Origin: Oscheius onirici | Taxonomy: Eukaryota > Nematoda > Chromadorea > Rhabditida > Rhabditidae | Reading direction: 5' to 3' | DNA length: 64,000 nt | NCBI GenBank assembly: GCA_932521025.1 | Contig: OW051470.1 | Span: 8,294,501-8,358,500 of the forward strand | Shown: positions 11,242 to 21,268 of the stretch, one piece after another | Layout: each line of letters starts with the position of its first letter | How positions within the stretch are numbered: the stretch's first letter is position 1 | The notes under the pieces: generated by a model | Database searches by the model: none | Seen by the model: the letters and a program-made list of their open reading frames with translations, nothing else | Told to the model about the DNA's origin: nothing | Made by a program: the position numbers and the translations under genes

Positions 11242-12058
11242 TTTCCTCTGCAAAAAAAACAAGGTTTTAAAAAAATTGAAGAAAGACAAGGCTAGGTGAT
11301 CACAACAAACACAAGACCGGCAAAAAAAACTCTAAAAACGAAATTTTAGAGCAAGACAGTAGCGCGAAGAACCTTTTTTTCCGCACATTTTTTTGGATTG
11401 GCGCCCGGTGATTACTCTTTACTCAGGCTTGTTCCGCCCGCCCAGGATTTTTCGACGTTTTTGAAATGCCATGGTTTTTCTCATCCCCTTTCCAAAATGA
11501 TCAATTCTGCAAAGGTGCGTAATGGTAAAACACACCTCTTGCCAAAATTTCGATGAAAAAGATTGCTTAACAAAATTAGATTTTTTGAAAATTAGATTAG
11601 AGGTGTGTTTTACCATTACGCACCTTTGCAGAATTGATCATTTTGGAAAGGGGATGAGAAAAACCATGGAATTTCAAAAACGTCGAAAAATCCTGGGCGG
11701 GCGGAACCTGTGTTTACCTACTGCACTTTGCTGTTTTAGTGACAAGACCTTCCCCGGCAGTCCGAAATCGTGAAACTCGCAATCTGCGAAGAGGAAGGCC
11801 TGAAATAGTTTTTCGTTTTTTTTTGTCCCGCTCCACAGACATTTTATTGATCGTTTTTTTTGATTTTGTTAGACTGTACATTCTCGTGCGAACTCCAAAA
11901 TCTATCATATTACGTTCGCTTCAACGCTACAATGACAACGACGGTATATTTCTTGAAATCCTTCACATTACATCTTTTGTTGCTCGAAAATCCAGTGGCT
12001 TGTCCATTTTTACTTATTTTCATGTCTTTTTTTGTGATGTAGTCCAATTTTCAGCAAG
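11242..12058. other. spacer between the two divergent BTB arrays
   Basis: The 817-bp spacer contains the hairpin at 11431-11707. It is otherwise AT-rich, and I see no exon. It must hold the start regions of the two flanking BTB copies, because they are transcribed away from each other. Confidence 0.5.
11431..11707. repeat. 277-bp inverted repeat (108-bp arms, 61-bp loop)
   Basis: The arm 11431-11538 (starting GTTCCGCCCGCCCAGGATTT) is matched by the reverse complement of 11600-11707 with one mismatch by eye. The loop, 11539-11599, is AT-rich. I see no clear target-site duplication and no second copy in the window. It could be a foldback MITE or a hairpin created by inverted duplication. It sits where transcription diverges between the two BTB arrays. 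Confidence 0.9.
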
Positions 12059-12862
12059 ATGCCTGTACGGACCTTTGGAATTGAGGGCACTTCCGACGTC
12101 ACGCTCCTAGTCGAATTCCAGGCTTTCGACGTCCACAGAATGGTTCTGGCATCCCGTTCTGACGTCTTCAACACCATGTTTTTCGGTAATTTCAAAGAGG
12201 TAAAATCATTTTTTCTTTCCCAAAAACTTTATTTTTTTTAGGCCAAGCAGCGTCAAATCGAAATCAAAGAAGTGCCAATGGATTCCTTCCGACGCCTTCT
12301 GGAAATCTTCTACGACCGAAAAACCAGCGACGAGGAAACGTTTTTAACTTGTAGCCGAGAATATGTAAGGTGCTAGTGTTTTTCCTCTAAGAAAGTAGCT
12401 TTAAGTCAACCCAACATCGCTGCTACGCAAGGATTTTGCAGCCAGTTCATACTTCCATGTGTTTCGCGTACCGTCGAATCATACCTTTCTGGAAGGGCAT
12501 AGAAGAACTTCTCACTATAGCCGATCGCTTCAACGTCGTAGATCTCGTCAAAAACTATCTCATCAGCGAAATCCGCCACAATCTTTGCTGCCGTTTTGAA
12601 TGTCTTATCTGCTTCAACTACTGGATCTTCGCCCAAAAGCACAAACTCGACATTCCGGATATCTCTGTAAGTTTTGCTCCTTAATTTGTTGCAATAGCCT
12701 GTCTTTCAGAAACACTTTACCCCCGAAATTGAAAAAAGGTGGCTGAAGAGTGTCACTTTCAAGCTGCCAGCCGACCTACAGCTTCATCTAAAAGAACCCG
12801 TGGCCGTGGTTATGAAAAAGCTCAAGAACCCCAAACTCAAGCCGAAGAGAAATACCTTGTAA
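12059..12862 (+). CDS. BTB-domain protein, intact plus-strand copy (213 aa)
   Basis: Four exons join in frame: 12059-12199, 12242-12364, 12442-12666 and 12710-12862 (642 bases). Exon 1 encodes a shortened N-terminus (MPVRTFGIEGTSDVTLLVEF) and the BTB core (DVHRMVLASRSDVFNTMFFG). Exon 2 carries QIEIKEVPMDSFRRLLEIFY. Exon 3 has the BACK-like WKGIEELLTIADRFNVVDLV and the Cys cluster CCRFECLICFNYWIFA. Exon 4 is basic and ends KPKRNTL. An AATAAA lies at about 12913. The usual MSDPP leader is absent, yet the ATG still follows an acceptor-like TTTTCAGCAAG. It is the only plus-array copy I can read without a lesion. Partner unknown; Cullin-3 adaptor function is only a family guess. Confidence 0.82.
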
Positions 12863-13020
12863 TTTTATGTATACTTCTATCGCAAGTGTAAAATACTTTA
12901 ACACCGTTTTAAAATAAACTCGTATTTTCATAGTTACTCTTTTATCCTGGTCTTGATTTTAGTCAAATTTACATGAACCTTTTCTTGTTTCACGTGTTTA
13001 CATGCACGCATTCAGTCAAA

Positions 13021-13723
13021 ATGTCGGAGCCGCCAGTTGAGAAAAAGACGGAGCCGATCGTATTTGGAGACGAGTTCATCTCATACGTCACCCTCTTTGT
13101 CGAGAATCAAGATTTCATTGCTCACAGAATGGTCCTGACCTCTCGTTCTGACGTTTTTAAGGCCATGCTTTTCGGCGATTTCAAAGAGGTGAATCTACTT
13201 TATTAAAGACAAAACACGCAATTTTAGGCCAAGGAAAATCGAGGGAAAATTCTTGACGTCTATCAAACACGACGTAAGCTGGCTGGACTTTTTCCCAATA
13301 TATGATGTTAAGCGAAAATTGAAGGAGATTCTGCTGCGTATTTATCACCCACAAGTTGCTAAATGGATAATGCTGGCCTTTTGGAAGGACACAGAAGAGC
13401 TTCTCGCCGTAGCCGACTTCTATAACCTCTACCGTACGGTCCAGTCATATTTCCGCCGTGAGATCCAGAAAGACGTGTGTTGCAGCATCAAGTGTCACAT
13501 CTGCTTCAACTACTGGATCTTTGCCTTGAAGCATAAGCTCAGCTTTCCGGAACTCTCCGTTTGTTTTACACTCTTTTTATATGTCCAAAATTTGCAGAAA
13601 CACTTCACCCGTGAGGCCTATGAAAATTGGAACAAATTTGCTGTGAAGTTGTTACCAGCTGATTTTGAACTCGATCTGCAGAGTCTTACTACAGTCATGA
13701 CGAACGTCTTGACCTTCAAGTAA
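13021..13723 (+). pseudogene. BTB-domain paralogue 11, exon 2 corrupted
   Basis: Exon 1 (13021-13188) is a good BTB start: MSEPPVEKKTEPIVFGDEFI, then FIAHRMVLTSRSDVFKAMLF. Exon 2 begins AKENR at 13228 but then loses similarity and hits TGA near 13303. The conserved FRRLLEI segment is not found. Exon 3 (about 13373-13558; WKDTEELLAVADFYNLYRTV, cluster CCSIKCHICFNYWIFA) and exon 4 (13598-13723) are open. The donor of exon 3 is CTCTCC|GTTTGT. Probably a pseudogene, although an unusual second exon cannot be ruled out. Confidence 0.65.
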
Positions 13724-14100
13724 ATTGTATAAAAATTGTTACGTTGATTTCCGTTCCTTTGGTACTAAAAATATTTCTTCCTACTCCTTCGTTCATTCTG
13801 ACCGGCTTTCCCAGTGATATGCCTGAACTATTTGTGTAATCCGTTTTCCCCCTAGGAACTTGCATCTACGTAATTTTCCGGCTTCTGCAAAATTATGGGC
13901 TGGAAACGTGCATCTTTGACACAACAAACCTGCCTGTTTTCTCAGCAATCTATTTTTTTCTTGTTGTTTTATTTGCTCACAAACGGGCTTCCAATCATAT
14001 GAAACTACTGAAAAGACTAGATTCAAGATCGTACATTTATAACGTGTTTCCTAATCTTCATGTTACAGAAGCTTTCATAAAATTCTCTTTTTCAGTCAGC

Positions 14101-14874
14101 ATGTATCTGTCTAAACCGACTTCCATCAAATTCGGAGACGAGTCAATTTCCGACGTTACTCTCGTCGTCGAAAATCAAGATTTCCTTGTCCACAGAATGG
14201 TCCTCGCTTGTCGTTCCGACGTTTTTAAAGCCATGTTGTTGGGCGATTTCAAGGAGGTAAAAAGCTTTTTTTTCTACTCACCACTTCCACTTTTAGGCCA
14301 AAGAGGATATCATCGACATCAAAGACGTTCCTATTGACGTCTTCAGAAGACTCATTGAGATAATCTACGAGGGACTATCAGTGATCTTCAAATTTTTACC
14401 TGTCGCGCAGAAGGCCATGGTTCTGATCACTCTACCTCCTTCGACATTCCTCGTAAGCGTTTTTATTGGCCTCATCTCTGAATTGCTGTTGTTTCTTAAT
14501 CAAAAATTATGTTTCAAGGTTTTTGGAAGGCCGCAAAAGAGCTCCTGACCGTTGCTGATCGCTACATTACAATTTCGCTGGTCAAGGAGATGTTTTATTT
14601 GACGATGGCCGAAAACCGCTGCAGAAAATCCAGCTGTCTGTACTGTATGAATAGTGTCGTCTTTGCCCTCGAGCAAGGCATGGAAGCATTTCAACATGTA
14701 ACACTCCGCGATTCCTGTATAACTTCATTGCAGGCCTCTCTTTCGATGACAGTTTTCGAGCAGTGGACTGGTCTTTTTTGCAAAGATTCGTCGATTCCCG
14801 GTGTTGCTGAATTTGATCTCGCCTTCACTCACAAGGTTCTTCAAGAGATGAACCGCAGCAGCTCTCGCTACTAA
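14101..14874 (+). pseudogene. BTB-domain paralogue 12, one-base shift in exon 2
   Basis: Exons are 14101-14256, 14297-14452, 14519-14697 and 14734-14874. The BTB core is clean (PTSIKFGDESISDVTLVVEN, FLVHRMVLACRSDVFKAMLL). In exon 2 the frame changes after RRLIEIIYEG: the continuation that matches sisters (TISDLQIFTCRAE) lies one base out, and only that frame joins exon 3 correctly (FWKAAKELLTVADRYITISL). The Cys cluster is RCRKSSCLYC. So a single-base lesion near 14373 disables an otherwise complete copy. Sequencing error is possible here. Confidence 0.65.
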
Positions 14875-15226
14875 TTGTACATAATTCTTCCAATACTTAC
14901 TTTTGTTGTTATACGTTGTTTTCCGTTCAATTGACTATAAATCCATCCACTCCAAGACTGTTTACTTGTTTTTACTGCTTTCTCCAGTTGTTGTCTGAAC
15001 TTTCTAATTGTGCTTTATTTAGTGTTTCAGCCAAAATGTATGCTGATACACGGTCAGATTCGACTTCGGATCTACCTGTTGAGAAAGATCCCGATCCCAT
15101 AAAATTTCGTCCATCTCCGACGTCACGCTCTTCGTCGAAAAACAAGCTTTCTTCGTCCACAGAATGACCCTCTCTTGCCGTTCCGACGCCTTCAAGGCCA
15201 TGCTGCTTGGTGAGTTCAAGGAGGTA

Positions 15227-15859
15227 CAGTGAACTCTCTATAATGACACCAAGGCGCATACCTGGTGCTTGGCATGGGAGCGGGCTGGGCCGGGCTTGGG
15301 CCGAGATTTGGAAACTTTTTAGAAAAAAAGGGTGTTTTTTGACCAAAATGTGCATTTTCTCATCATTTTTAGTGAAAAAGGTCAGCAAAATATAACAATA
15401 TTACTATTCATCTATTTAGTTCTAAAATACGCTAAAATGCACTGTAATATGACCAGCTTCAAGTCTGGGAAGCGGGCCCTGGTGGGCCGGCCCAGGCCCT
15501 GAAATCTCGGCCCGGCCCGTTCCCATGCCTACCTGGTGCAACCTATTTTTTCGTAATTCACGAAACTTTTTTGTTCAAAATTTGGAATCTAGTAGAAAAA
15601 AATATGAGGAAAAATCTGACACAAGAAATAAAAAAATTCTGTCCGAAAACAACGCAAAAAATACTTTTGCTGGCGCAAATTTGGTGTGAAGATTTCCTAC
15701 AACATTTTTGAGAATATTTTTTATTTCTTGTGTCAGATTGTTCGCTATATTATTCTCTGCTGGATTCCTAATTTTGACCAAAAAGTTGTAGGAAAAAAAA
15801 CAAAAAAATAGGTTGCACCAAGTTTGCGCCTTCGATGTCGTTATAGAGAGAGTTCACTG
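15227..15859. mobile_element. non-autonomous pogo-like palindromic MITE, interrupted
   Basis: The ends are inverted repeats CAGTGAACTCTCTATAAYGA, flanked by TA at 15225-15226 and 15860-15861. The two sides remain complementary well inward (GGCGCA, TTGGTGCAACCTATTTTTT, and later GACACAAGAAATAAAAAA against TTTTTTATTTCTTGTGTC), so the original 362-bp element was largely a foldback. It has no coding sequence. It is split by the hAT-like element at 15269-15531. It sits immediately inside the donor (GAG|GTACAG) of a BTB pseudogene intron. Confidence 0.88.
15269..15531. mobile_element. hAT-like MITE nested in the pogo-like MITE, 8-bp duplication
   Basis: A 263-bp element has ends TTGGCATGGGAGCGGGC and, reverse complemented, TAGGCATGGGAACGGGC. 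It is flanked by the exact 8-bp direct repeat CCTGGTGC at 15261-15268 and 15532-15539. The opposite arm of the host palindrome has the matching uninterrupted sequence (CTTGGTGCAACC), which confirms the insertion point. GC-rich arms surround an AT-rich centre. The 8-bp duplication fits the hAT superfamily. Confidence 0.85.
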
Positions 15860-16478
15860 TACATTGTTTTGCAGAAGGAAATAATCAGAGGTTTACGCCA
15901 ACGAAAAACGGATCGAAATCAAAAATGTTCCTATTAATGCCTTCCGACGTCTTCTCGAGATCATTTACAGCGGAAAAGCCAGCGACTCAAAGACATTTTT
16001 GACATTTGGAACATGCTTTGTAGGTCGACTAGGTTCTTTCCCAAAAGTTATTCAGATCACCTGTAAATACGCCAAAAATGAGCTCGAATCGAGGGTTTAT
16101 CGTGACTTCAACAAAGTTCCTGCTCGTCAGTACTCTCAGCTGTACTTCTAACTGTAACCTTCAGGTTTTCTATCGTTCCGGAAGGGCACAGAAGAGCTTC
16201 TGTCCGTAGCTGACCGCTTTAATCTCGTCGAGATGAAATTAGAAAGGGACATGTGCTACTATCCTAATTGCCTTGTCTGCTTCAATTATTGGATGTTTGC
16301 TGAAAGACACAAGTTGCGCTTCACAGTCAGCCCTGTAAGTATCAGTTCCAACTCTGTAACGTTCTTGTTTTCCAGAGCCTTTTCTCGCTCACAGTCTATG
16401 GCCTAAACTTGGTGCTAATTCGCTGCCAGATGATCTTCAATTCGGTATAAAAACTTTCAAAATCAAACGTGGGCCAAA

Positions 16479-17386
16479 ATGCCTCCAACCATTCGTTTCA
16501 TGTTTCCCAGCAAAGTTTCAACGTCTGAACGAGCTGTCAAGGAATTAGTCTGGCCGGTCATGTTCGGTGACGAAACCATCTTGGACGTTACCCTCGTCGT
16601 CGAAAAACAATACTTTCTCGTCCATAGAATGGTCCTCGCTTGTCGTTCCGACGTCTTCAAAGCCATGCTGATGGATCACTTCAAAGAGGTACAACTTTTT
16701 ATTGGAAGTAAAATTTATGAGCTTTAGGCCAAGGATACTGTCATCGAGCTCAAAGAGGTTCCAAAAGTTGCTTTCCGACGTCTTCTTGAGATCATATACT
16801 ACGGAAAAGTGGAACAGGAATCTTTCTTTTTGACGTTTGGACAAGGTTCCGTAGGTCGAAAGACTGGCTCTCACAGCAACTTATTTTATTTAAGAGCACA
16901 AACAAAAAGATTCGGCCACTGCTTCATAGCCTCGGATACAAAAACAAAAGTGGTACGTTTTTTCCCCGGTAATAATTGACCCAAATTTCAGCGATACCAT
17001 CGTTCTGGAAGAACACATAGAAGCTTCTTGCTGTAGCTGATCGCTTCAACCTCACCGAGATGGTAAAAAATTACTTCGGGCATGTAATAGACAACAAGTG
17101 CGACGATTGGAAATGTCTTGTCTGCTTCAACTATTTTATCTTTATCGCGAAGCACCAGATTCACAACTTCTTATATCATTCTGTACGCTTTTTTGGAGCA
17201 AATAATATAAGTTCTTTTTCAGAACAATTTCGCAGTAGGAGCTCACCGAAATTCGACCAAATTTGCTGCTGAATCACTGCCAGCTGATCTACAATTTGAT
17301 GTCAAAGCACTACAAAAAATCATTTACAGGATCTGCTACAGTTTGGACGATTTTGATACTCTCGAGCTTGTTTTTAATAGTTGTTG
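16479..17386 (+). pseudogene. BTB-domain paralogue 14, nonsense in exon 3
   Basis: Exon 1 (16479-16688) has an altered leader (MPPTIRFMFPSKVSTSERAV) and a clean BTB core (LDVTLVVEKQYFLVHRMVLA). Exon 2 is 16728-16850. An intervening exon-like piece follows. In exon 3 the conserved TEELL reads T-stop-KLL (GAG to TAG, near 17020), followed by VADRFNLTEMVKNYFG and the cluster KCDDWKCLVC. The last exon (about 17222-17386) ends in TLELVFNSC. A single stop is the main defect, so decay may be recent. Confidence 0.72.
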
Positions 17387-17430
17387 AGAGTATTTTTCTT
17401 GTTTCGTTGTTTTCCGTTGATTTACCCATA

Positions 17431-17787
17431 AATCTGGAAAGACACAGAGAAGCTTCTTGCCGTAGCGGATCGCTTCAATCTCGTCGAGACGGTTAGAGAG
17501 TACCTCCTGCGTGACATGGAGAAAGACTGGGAGACTAATTGCCTTATCTGCTTCAATTACTGGGTATTTGCTCAGAAGCACAAGTTGTTTGCCGCCTCTT
17601 TTATCAAGGTTAGTTTCCTACCGTTGTTGTTCGAAAAAAATTGATATACGTCAGAACAATTTCACCCTTGAAGTTTTGCAAAAGTGGACCAAAATTGCTG
17701 CCAGACCATCTACAATTTGATCGGAAGACTGCTGCTACACTTATGGACAAACTCAATCAGGCATGGACTTCTGCTAGTAAACGCTAG
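17431..17787 (+). pseudogene. BTB-family fragment (exons 3-4 only)
   Basis: Only the second half of a copy is present: WKDTEKLLAVADRFNLVETV, then NCLICFNYWVFAQKHKL (17431-17608), an intron, and an exon 4 piece NNFTLEVLQKWTKIAA whose frame is broken by a small deletion before the conserved LPADLQFD. No BTB exons lie between it and the preceding copy, whose 3' flank (GTTGTTTTCCGTTGATTTAC) runs directly into it. This looks like a partial tandem duplication. Confidence 0.8.
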
Positions 17788-17946
17788 TCATTCTTTTCTT
17801 TTTCCTATCCAAATTTTAACGTCGTCTTTTGTACATTTGATCATAAATACACCATTTTATATTCTGTTACAACACACTGGTCTCTATCCCATTTCTTACC
17901 TAAATATTATCCTTATGCTGTCTATATTATGATATTTCCAGCCAAA

Positions 17947-18425
17947 ATGTCTGATCCACCCGTTCATAAAAGGCCGGAACCGATCGTATATGGAAAGAAG
18001 TCCATCTCCGATGTTACTTTCTACATTGGAGACCAAGATTTTGTCGCTCATAGAATGACCCTCGCTTGTCGTTCCGACGTTTTCCAAGATATGCTTTTTG
18101 GTGATTCCAATGAGGTAAAAGTCTTATTTAGTACCAATATTTTCCCATGTAGGCCAAGGAGAACCGTGTCGAGATCAAAGGCGTTTCAAAAGATGCTTTC
18201 CGACGTCTTCTTGAGCTCCTTTACAATGGAAAAGGACAATTTCAATTTCAGGACAATTTTTCTGTCGAAGCCTTCAAGAACTGGATTAAAATCGATGTAG
18301 GATTGATGCCAGCTGATCTACAATTTAATCTGGATACTCTTACTATAATCATGGACACGTTCGACCAAGCTTGCACCAATACATTCAGGATTGGTTTGAG
18401 TGTTGAGTCCTTCACAGCTTCCTTT
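17947..18425 (+). pseudogene. BTB-domain paralogue 16, exon 3 deleted
   Basis: Exon 1 (17947-18114; MSDPPVHKRPEPIVYGKKSI, then FVAHRMTLACRSDVFQDMLF) and the first half of exon 2 (ENRVEIKGVSKDAFRRLLEL) are good. After NGKG the sequence passes through a remnant TTTCAATTTCAG acceptor straight into exon 4 (FSVEAFKNWIKI, LMPADLQFNLDTL), still in one open frame. A deletion has removed exon 3, including the Cys cluster. The 3' end runs into the next copy with no normal spacer. A truncated BTB-only protein could still be made. Confidence 0.7.
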
Positions 18426-19030
18426 CAGGACTGTTGTTTTTGGAGACGAATCCATCTCTCTTCGTTCGTAACCATGACTTTTACGTCCATAGAATGGTCT
18501 TGGCGTCCCGTTCCGACGTTTTCAAAGCCATGTTGTTCGGTGGTTTCAAGGAGGTACTTTTTACGTTGTGCAAAAACAGCTTACAAAATTCAGGCCAAGA
18601 GAATCGCATTCAAATCAAAAACGTTCCCGTTGATGCCTTCCGACGTCTCATCGAAATCCTTTACAACGGAAAAGTCAGCGATAAAAAGGAGTTTTTGCCA
18701 CAGATAGAATGTTATTACGGGGCTGAACAGTCTCCATCACGTGTTCATCCTACTTTTACTCATCTCCAACTACGTATGCACTTTTTGCAATTATTTTTCA
18801 TTTAAAAATTGCTCAGTTGCGTTTTGGAAGGGCATGGAAGAGCTCTTCAAAGTAGCTGATCGCTTCAACCTCGTGCAGATCGTAATGAACTACTTCCAAG
18901 ATGAAATGGAGAAAGATGTGTGCACCGATACTAATTGCCTCGTCTGCTTCAACTACTGGATTTTCGCTAAGAAGCACAAGCTCATTTACTCTAAATATCC
19001 AGCATGTTCCCGAATTCGATCTCGTCTTCA
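18426..19030 (+). pseudogene. BTB-domain paralogue 17, headless
   Basis: The copy starts inside the BTB domain (a VFGDESIS-like stretch with a deletion, then FYVHRMVLASRSDVFKAMLF; 18426-18553). The ATG and leader were lost in the junction with copy 16. Exon 2 misses one base in AAG-GAG (KENRIQIKNVPVDAFRRLIE is out of frame with the start). Exon 3 (about 18820-18985; WKGMEELFKVADRFNLVQIV, cluster VCTDTNCLVC) is open. I do not find exon 4. Confidence 0.78.
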
Positions 19031-19198
19031 CATATATTTTGTGATTCCCCCGAAATTGCCCAAGTTTTATGTTGTTCTTCGTTCATTTCCCATAAATCCA
19101 TCTTGTTCTTTCTTTATGTTCGTCCGCTACTGGCTGGCACCAAATTTTATCTGATTCACCTATTTTAACCGATTTTTTTACACTGAATTTCAGCCAAA

Positions 19199-20058
19199 AT
19201 GTCTGATTCGCCTGCTGAGGAAAGACCGGATCCGATCGTCTTTGGAAACAAATAAATCTCCGATGTTAGCATCACCGTCGGAAATCAAGATTTTGTCGCC
19301 CACAGGATGGTTCTCCCGTTCCGATGTTTTCAACGCCTTGTTGTTCGGCGATTTCAAAGAGGTAATGTAAACGATTTCAAAGAGGTAAATTTGAATTTAG
19401 ACTAAGGAAGATCGAGTTGAAATCAAAAACGTTCCTATTGATCCATTCCGGCGTCTCATCGAGATTCTTTAACACGGGAAAACGAACGATGAAGAGGAAT
19501 TTTTGACGTGTAAAAAGGACTATGTAGGCTGATCGCTTTCTTCACTAAAATGATTATTTCTAGTCGGACCGTCAGTATACCTCTGATAACGAAAAGAGGT
19601 TTTATATTTCTCCCTTCAATGAGATCTTCAATATTTTAGCAATCAATTCTTTCTGGAAGGGTACAGAGGAACTTCTTGTGGTAGCTGACCGCTTCAACCT
19701 TGTCGAGCTCGTGAAAGACTACTTCCAGCGTGAAATTAACAAAGTGGTCTGCTGTAATATTAATTACCTCGTCTGCTTCAACTATTGGATTTTTGCTATG
19801 AAGCATAAGCTGGACATCGTTTCGCCTCTCTTTGTAGGTTCAACTATAGCTTTCAATGTTGTTCTTCAGTGTAACTTTACGAGTGACATCCTTCAAGAAT
19901 GGCCCAAAATTGCTGCTGAAGTGATGACAGCTGGTGTGCAATTTGATGGAGAGACTCTTACTACAATCATGAACAAGCTTAATACAACATGGGCCAAAGA
20001 AGTATCCAGATCATGCCTTTCACCCCTTACAATTAGCTATGCAGAAAACGAGTGGTAA
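19199..20058 (+). pseudogene. BTB-domain paralogue 18, several stops
   Basis: It starts MSDSPAEERPDPIVFGNK and hits TAA where GDESISD is expected (19253-19255). Further lesions: two or more bases lost in VLASRS, a short tandem repeat duplicating the first donor region (ACGATTTCAAAGAGGTAA twice, near 19340-19387), an altered acceptor, and TAA for the Tyr in EILYNGK. Exons 3 and 4 are open (WKGTEELLVVADRFNLVELV; a last exon ending SYAENEW, stop at 20056-20058). This is the last copy of the plus array. Confidence 0.82.
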
Positions 20059-20365
20059 TATTATTTTCCGTTCATTTACCCGAAAAATCCGGGTAATTGG
20101 CATATTCCCGAATTTGATCACGCCTTCACTCCCTAGTCTCTCTTGTACATAATTCTCCCAATACTTATGTCGTTTTATGCCCAGTAACCCATAAATCCAA
20201 TCGTGTAAAGCTTCTTTGTTCCGGACAAAAGAAGTGCCAAATCTCTGAAGCAACTGACTCACAGCTTGTTTGCGCTAGGAAGAGAGTTTGTTTTACGCGA
20301 CTTGACTCTTTCGACAAATAGAAAGCTTTTTGAAAAGCTCGAGAGTAACTTTGTGTCGTTTTCTC

Positions 20366-21268
20366 ATGGATCGTCTCCTGCTCTTCGTTCTTCCTCTGGT
20401 TGTAGCCGTTCCCAGACAGTACACGAATTGGGCCGGATCGCAGCCGGGCTTAGCAAATGCCGATGGCAGCAGCCTGGACAACCAAGCGTCTTTGTTCAGC
20501 TACAATACACCGCAATATCCGCCACAAAACAGTTTGACAGGCCAAAACAACAATTTCAATCTTTGGCAATATGCCGGAGACTCGCATTATGTGGATCCGA
20601 ACGAGGGAATGTCGTCCGACTTCGAACAGCGGCAGTATTTTCGACAGGAGGCGAAAAATAATGGACAGGAGATGAATGATTAGTGGGTTTTCTGACCTGG
20701 GCTCATTTTTTGGCTAAGAATTGGGAAGCTTTCCAGGAGAATCGAGAAAAACAGCTTGTTTGATAAAAAGTGATATTTTGCATGAAATTCTAGATAGAAC
20801 TGAAGAAGATCAAAGAAACCAGCTGCCTTTTCTTCTAGAAACGGCAAAACCTTGAAATTCCAGTAATTGGCTCAATCAAATTGCTTAATAGCAAAATTAA
20901 CCTGTAGATTGCGGAAAACCAACGTTTTATAAGGATTGCAGTACTTTTTGATTGGAAACGGTTCAGATTGCAGTGTTACAATTTTTTTAGGTCAATCTGG
21001 CGGGGAAATGATATTTAACAGCGTACAGAGGCTTCTTTCACTCATTTTGTAGAAAACCGACCGAAATTGGACAACCAACTAGTAAACGTAGGTTTCAGCG
21101 ATACTGGCTTCTTCAACCAGGCGTACAACCTCGTCAAAAACGGCGGGAGCAGTCTCTACGGCTCCCTCTCCTTGTAAGTTCATGTTTCCACCAAATTATG
21201 TCATTTGTAGAGACGAGATTCTAAACAACGTAGTGGAGGCTGTTCAGTCGCGAATTAACAACAATTAA
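20366..21268 (+). CDS. small secreted Gln/Asn-rich protein (exon linkage unresolved)
   Basis: The ATG at 20366 opens a clear signal peptide (MDRLLLFVLPLVVAVPRQYT), followed by an Asn/Gln/Tyr-rich region without Cys (LWQYAGDSHYVDPNEGMSSD) up to a TAG at 20681-20683. Downstream, 21053-21173 and 21211-21268 are two well-formed exons with good splice sites, encoding LVNVGFSDTGFFNQAYNLVK and, after a 37-base intron, a helix ending SRINNN. They probably belong to the same gene, but I could not find an in-frame donor in the first exon that joins them. Family not recognised. It converges on the dolichol kinase gene. Confidence 0.6.

Larger units (their letters stand above)
15038..16450 (+). pseudogene. 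BTB-domain paralogue 13, nested transposons in intron 1
   Basis: The start MYADTRSDSTSDLPVEKDPD is followed by a deletion of about 8 bases at KF|GDES, so the BTB core (ISDVTLFVEKQAFFVHRMTL) is out of frame. Intron 1 contains a 633-bp nested insertion (15227-15859). Exon 2 (about 15895-16018; NEKRIEIKNVPINAFRRLLE) is open. An extra exon-like piece follows (16055-16124). Exon 3 lacks about nine residues after NLVEM, and the conserved Trp of FWKG is Arg (FRKG). Exon 4 is frameshifted. Multiple lesions. Confidence 0.85.
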
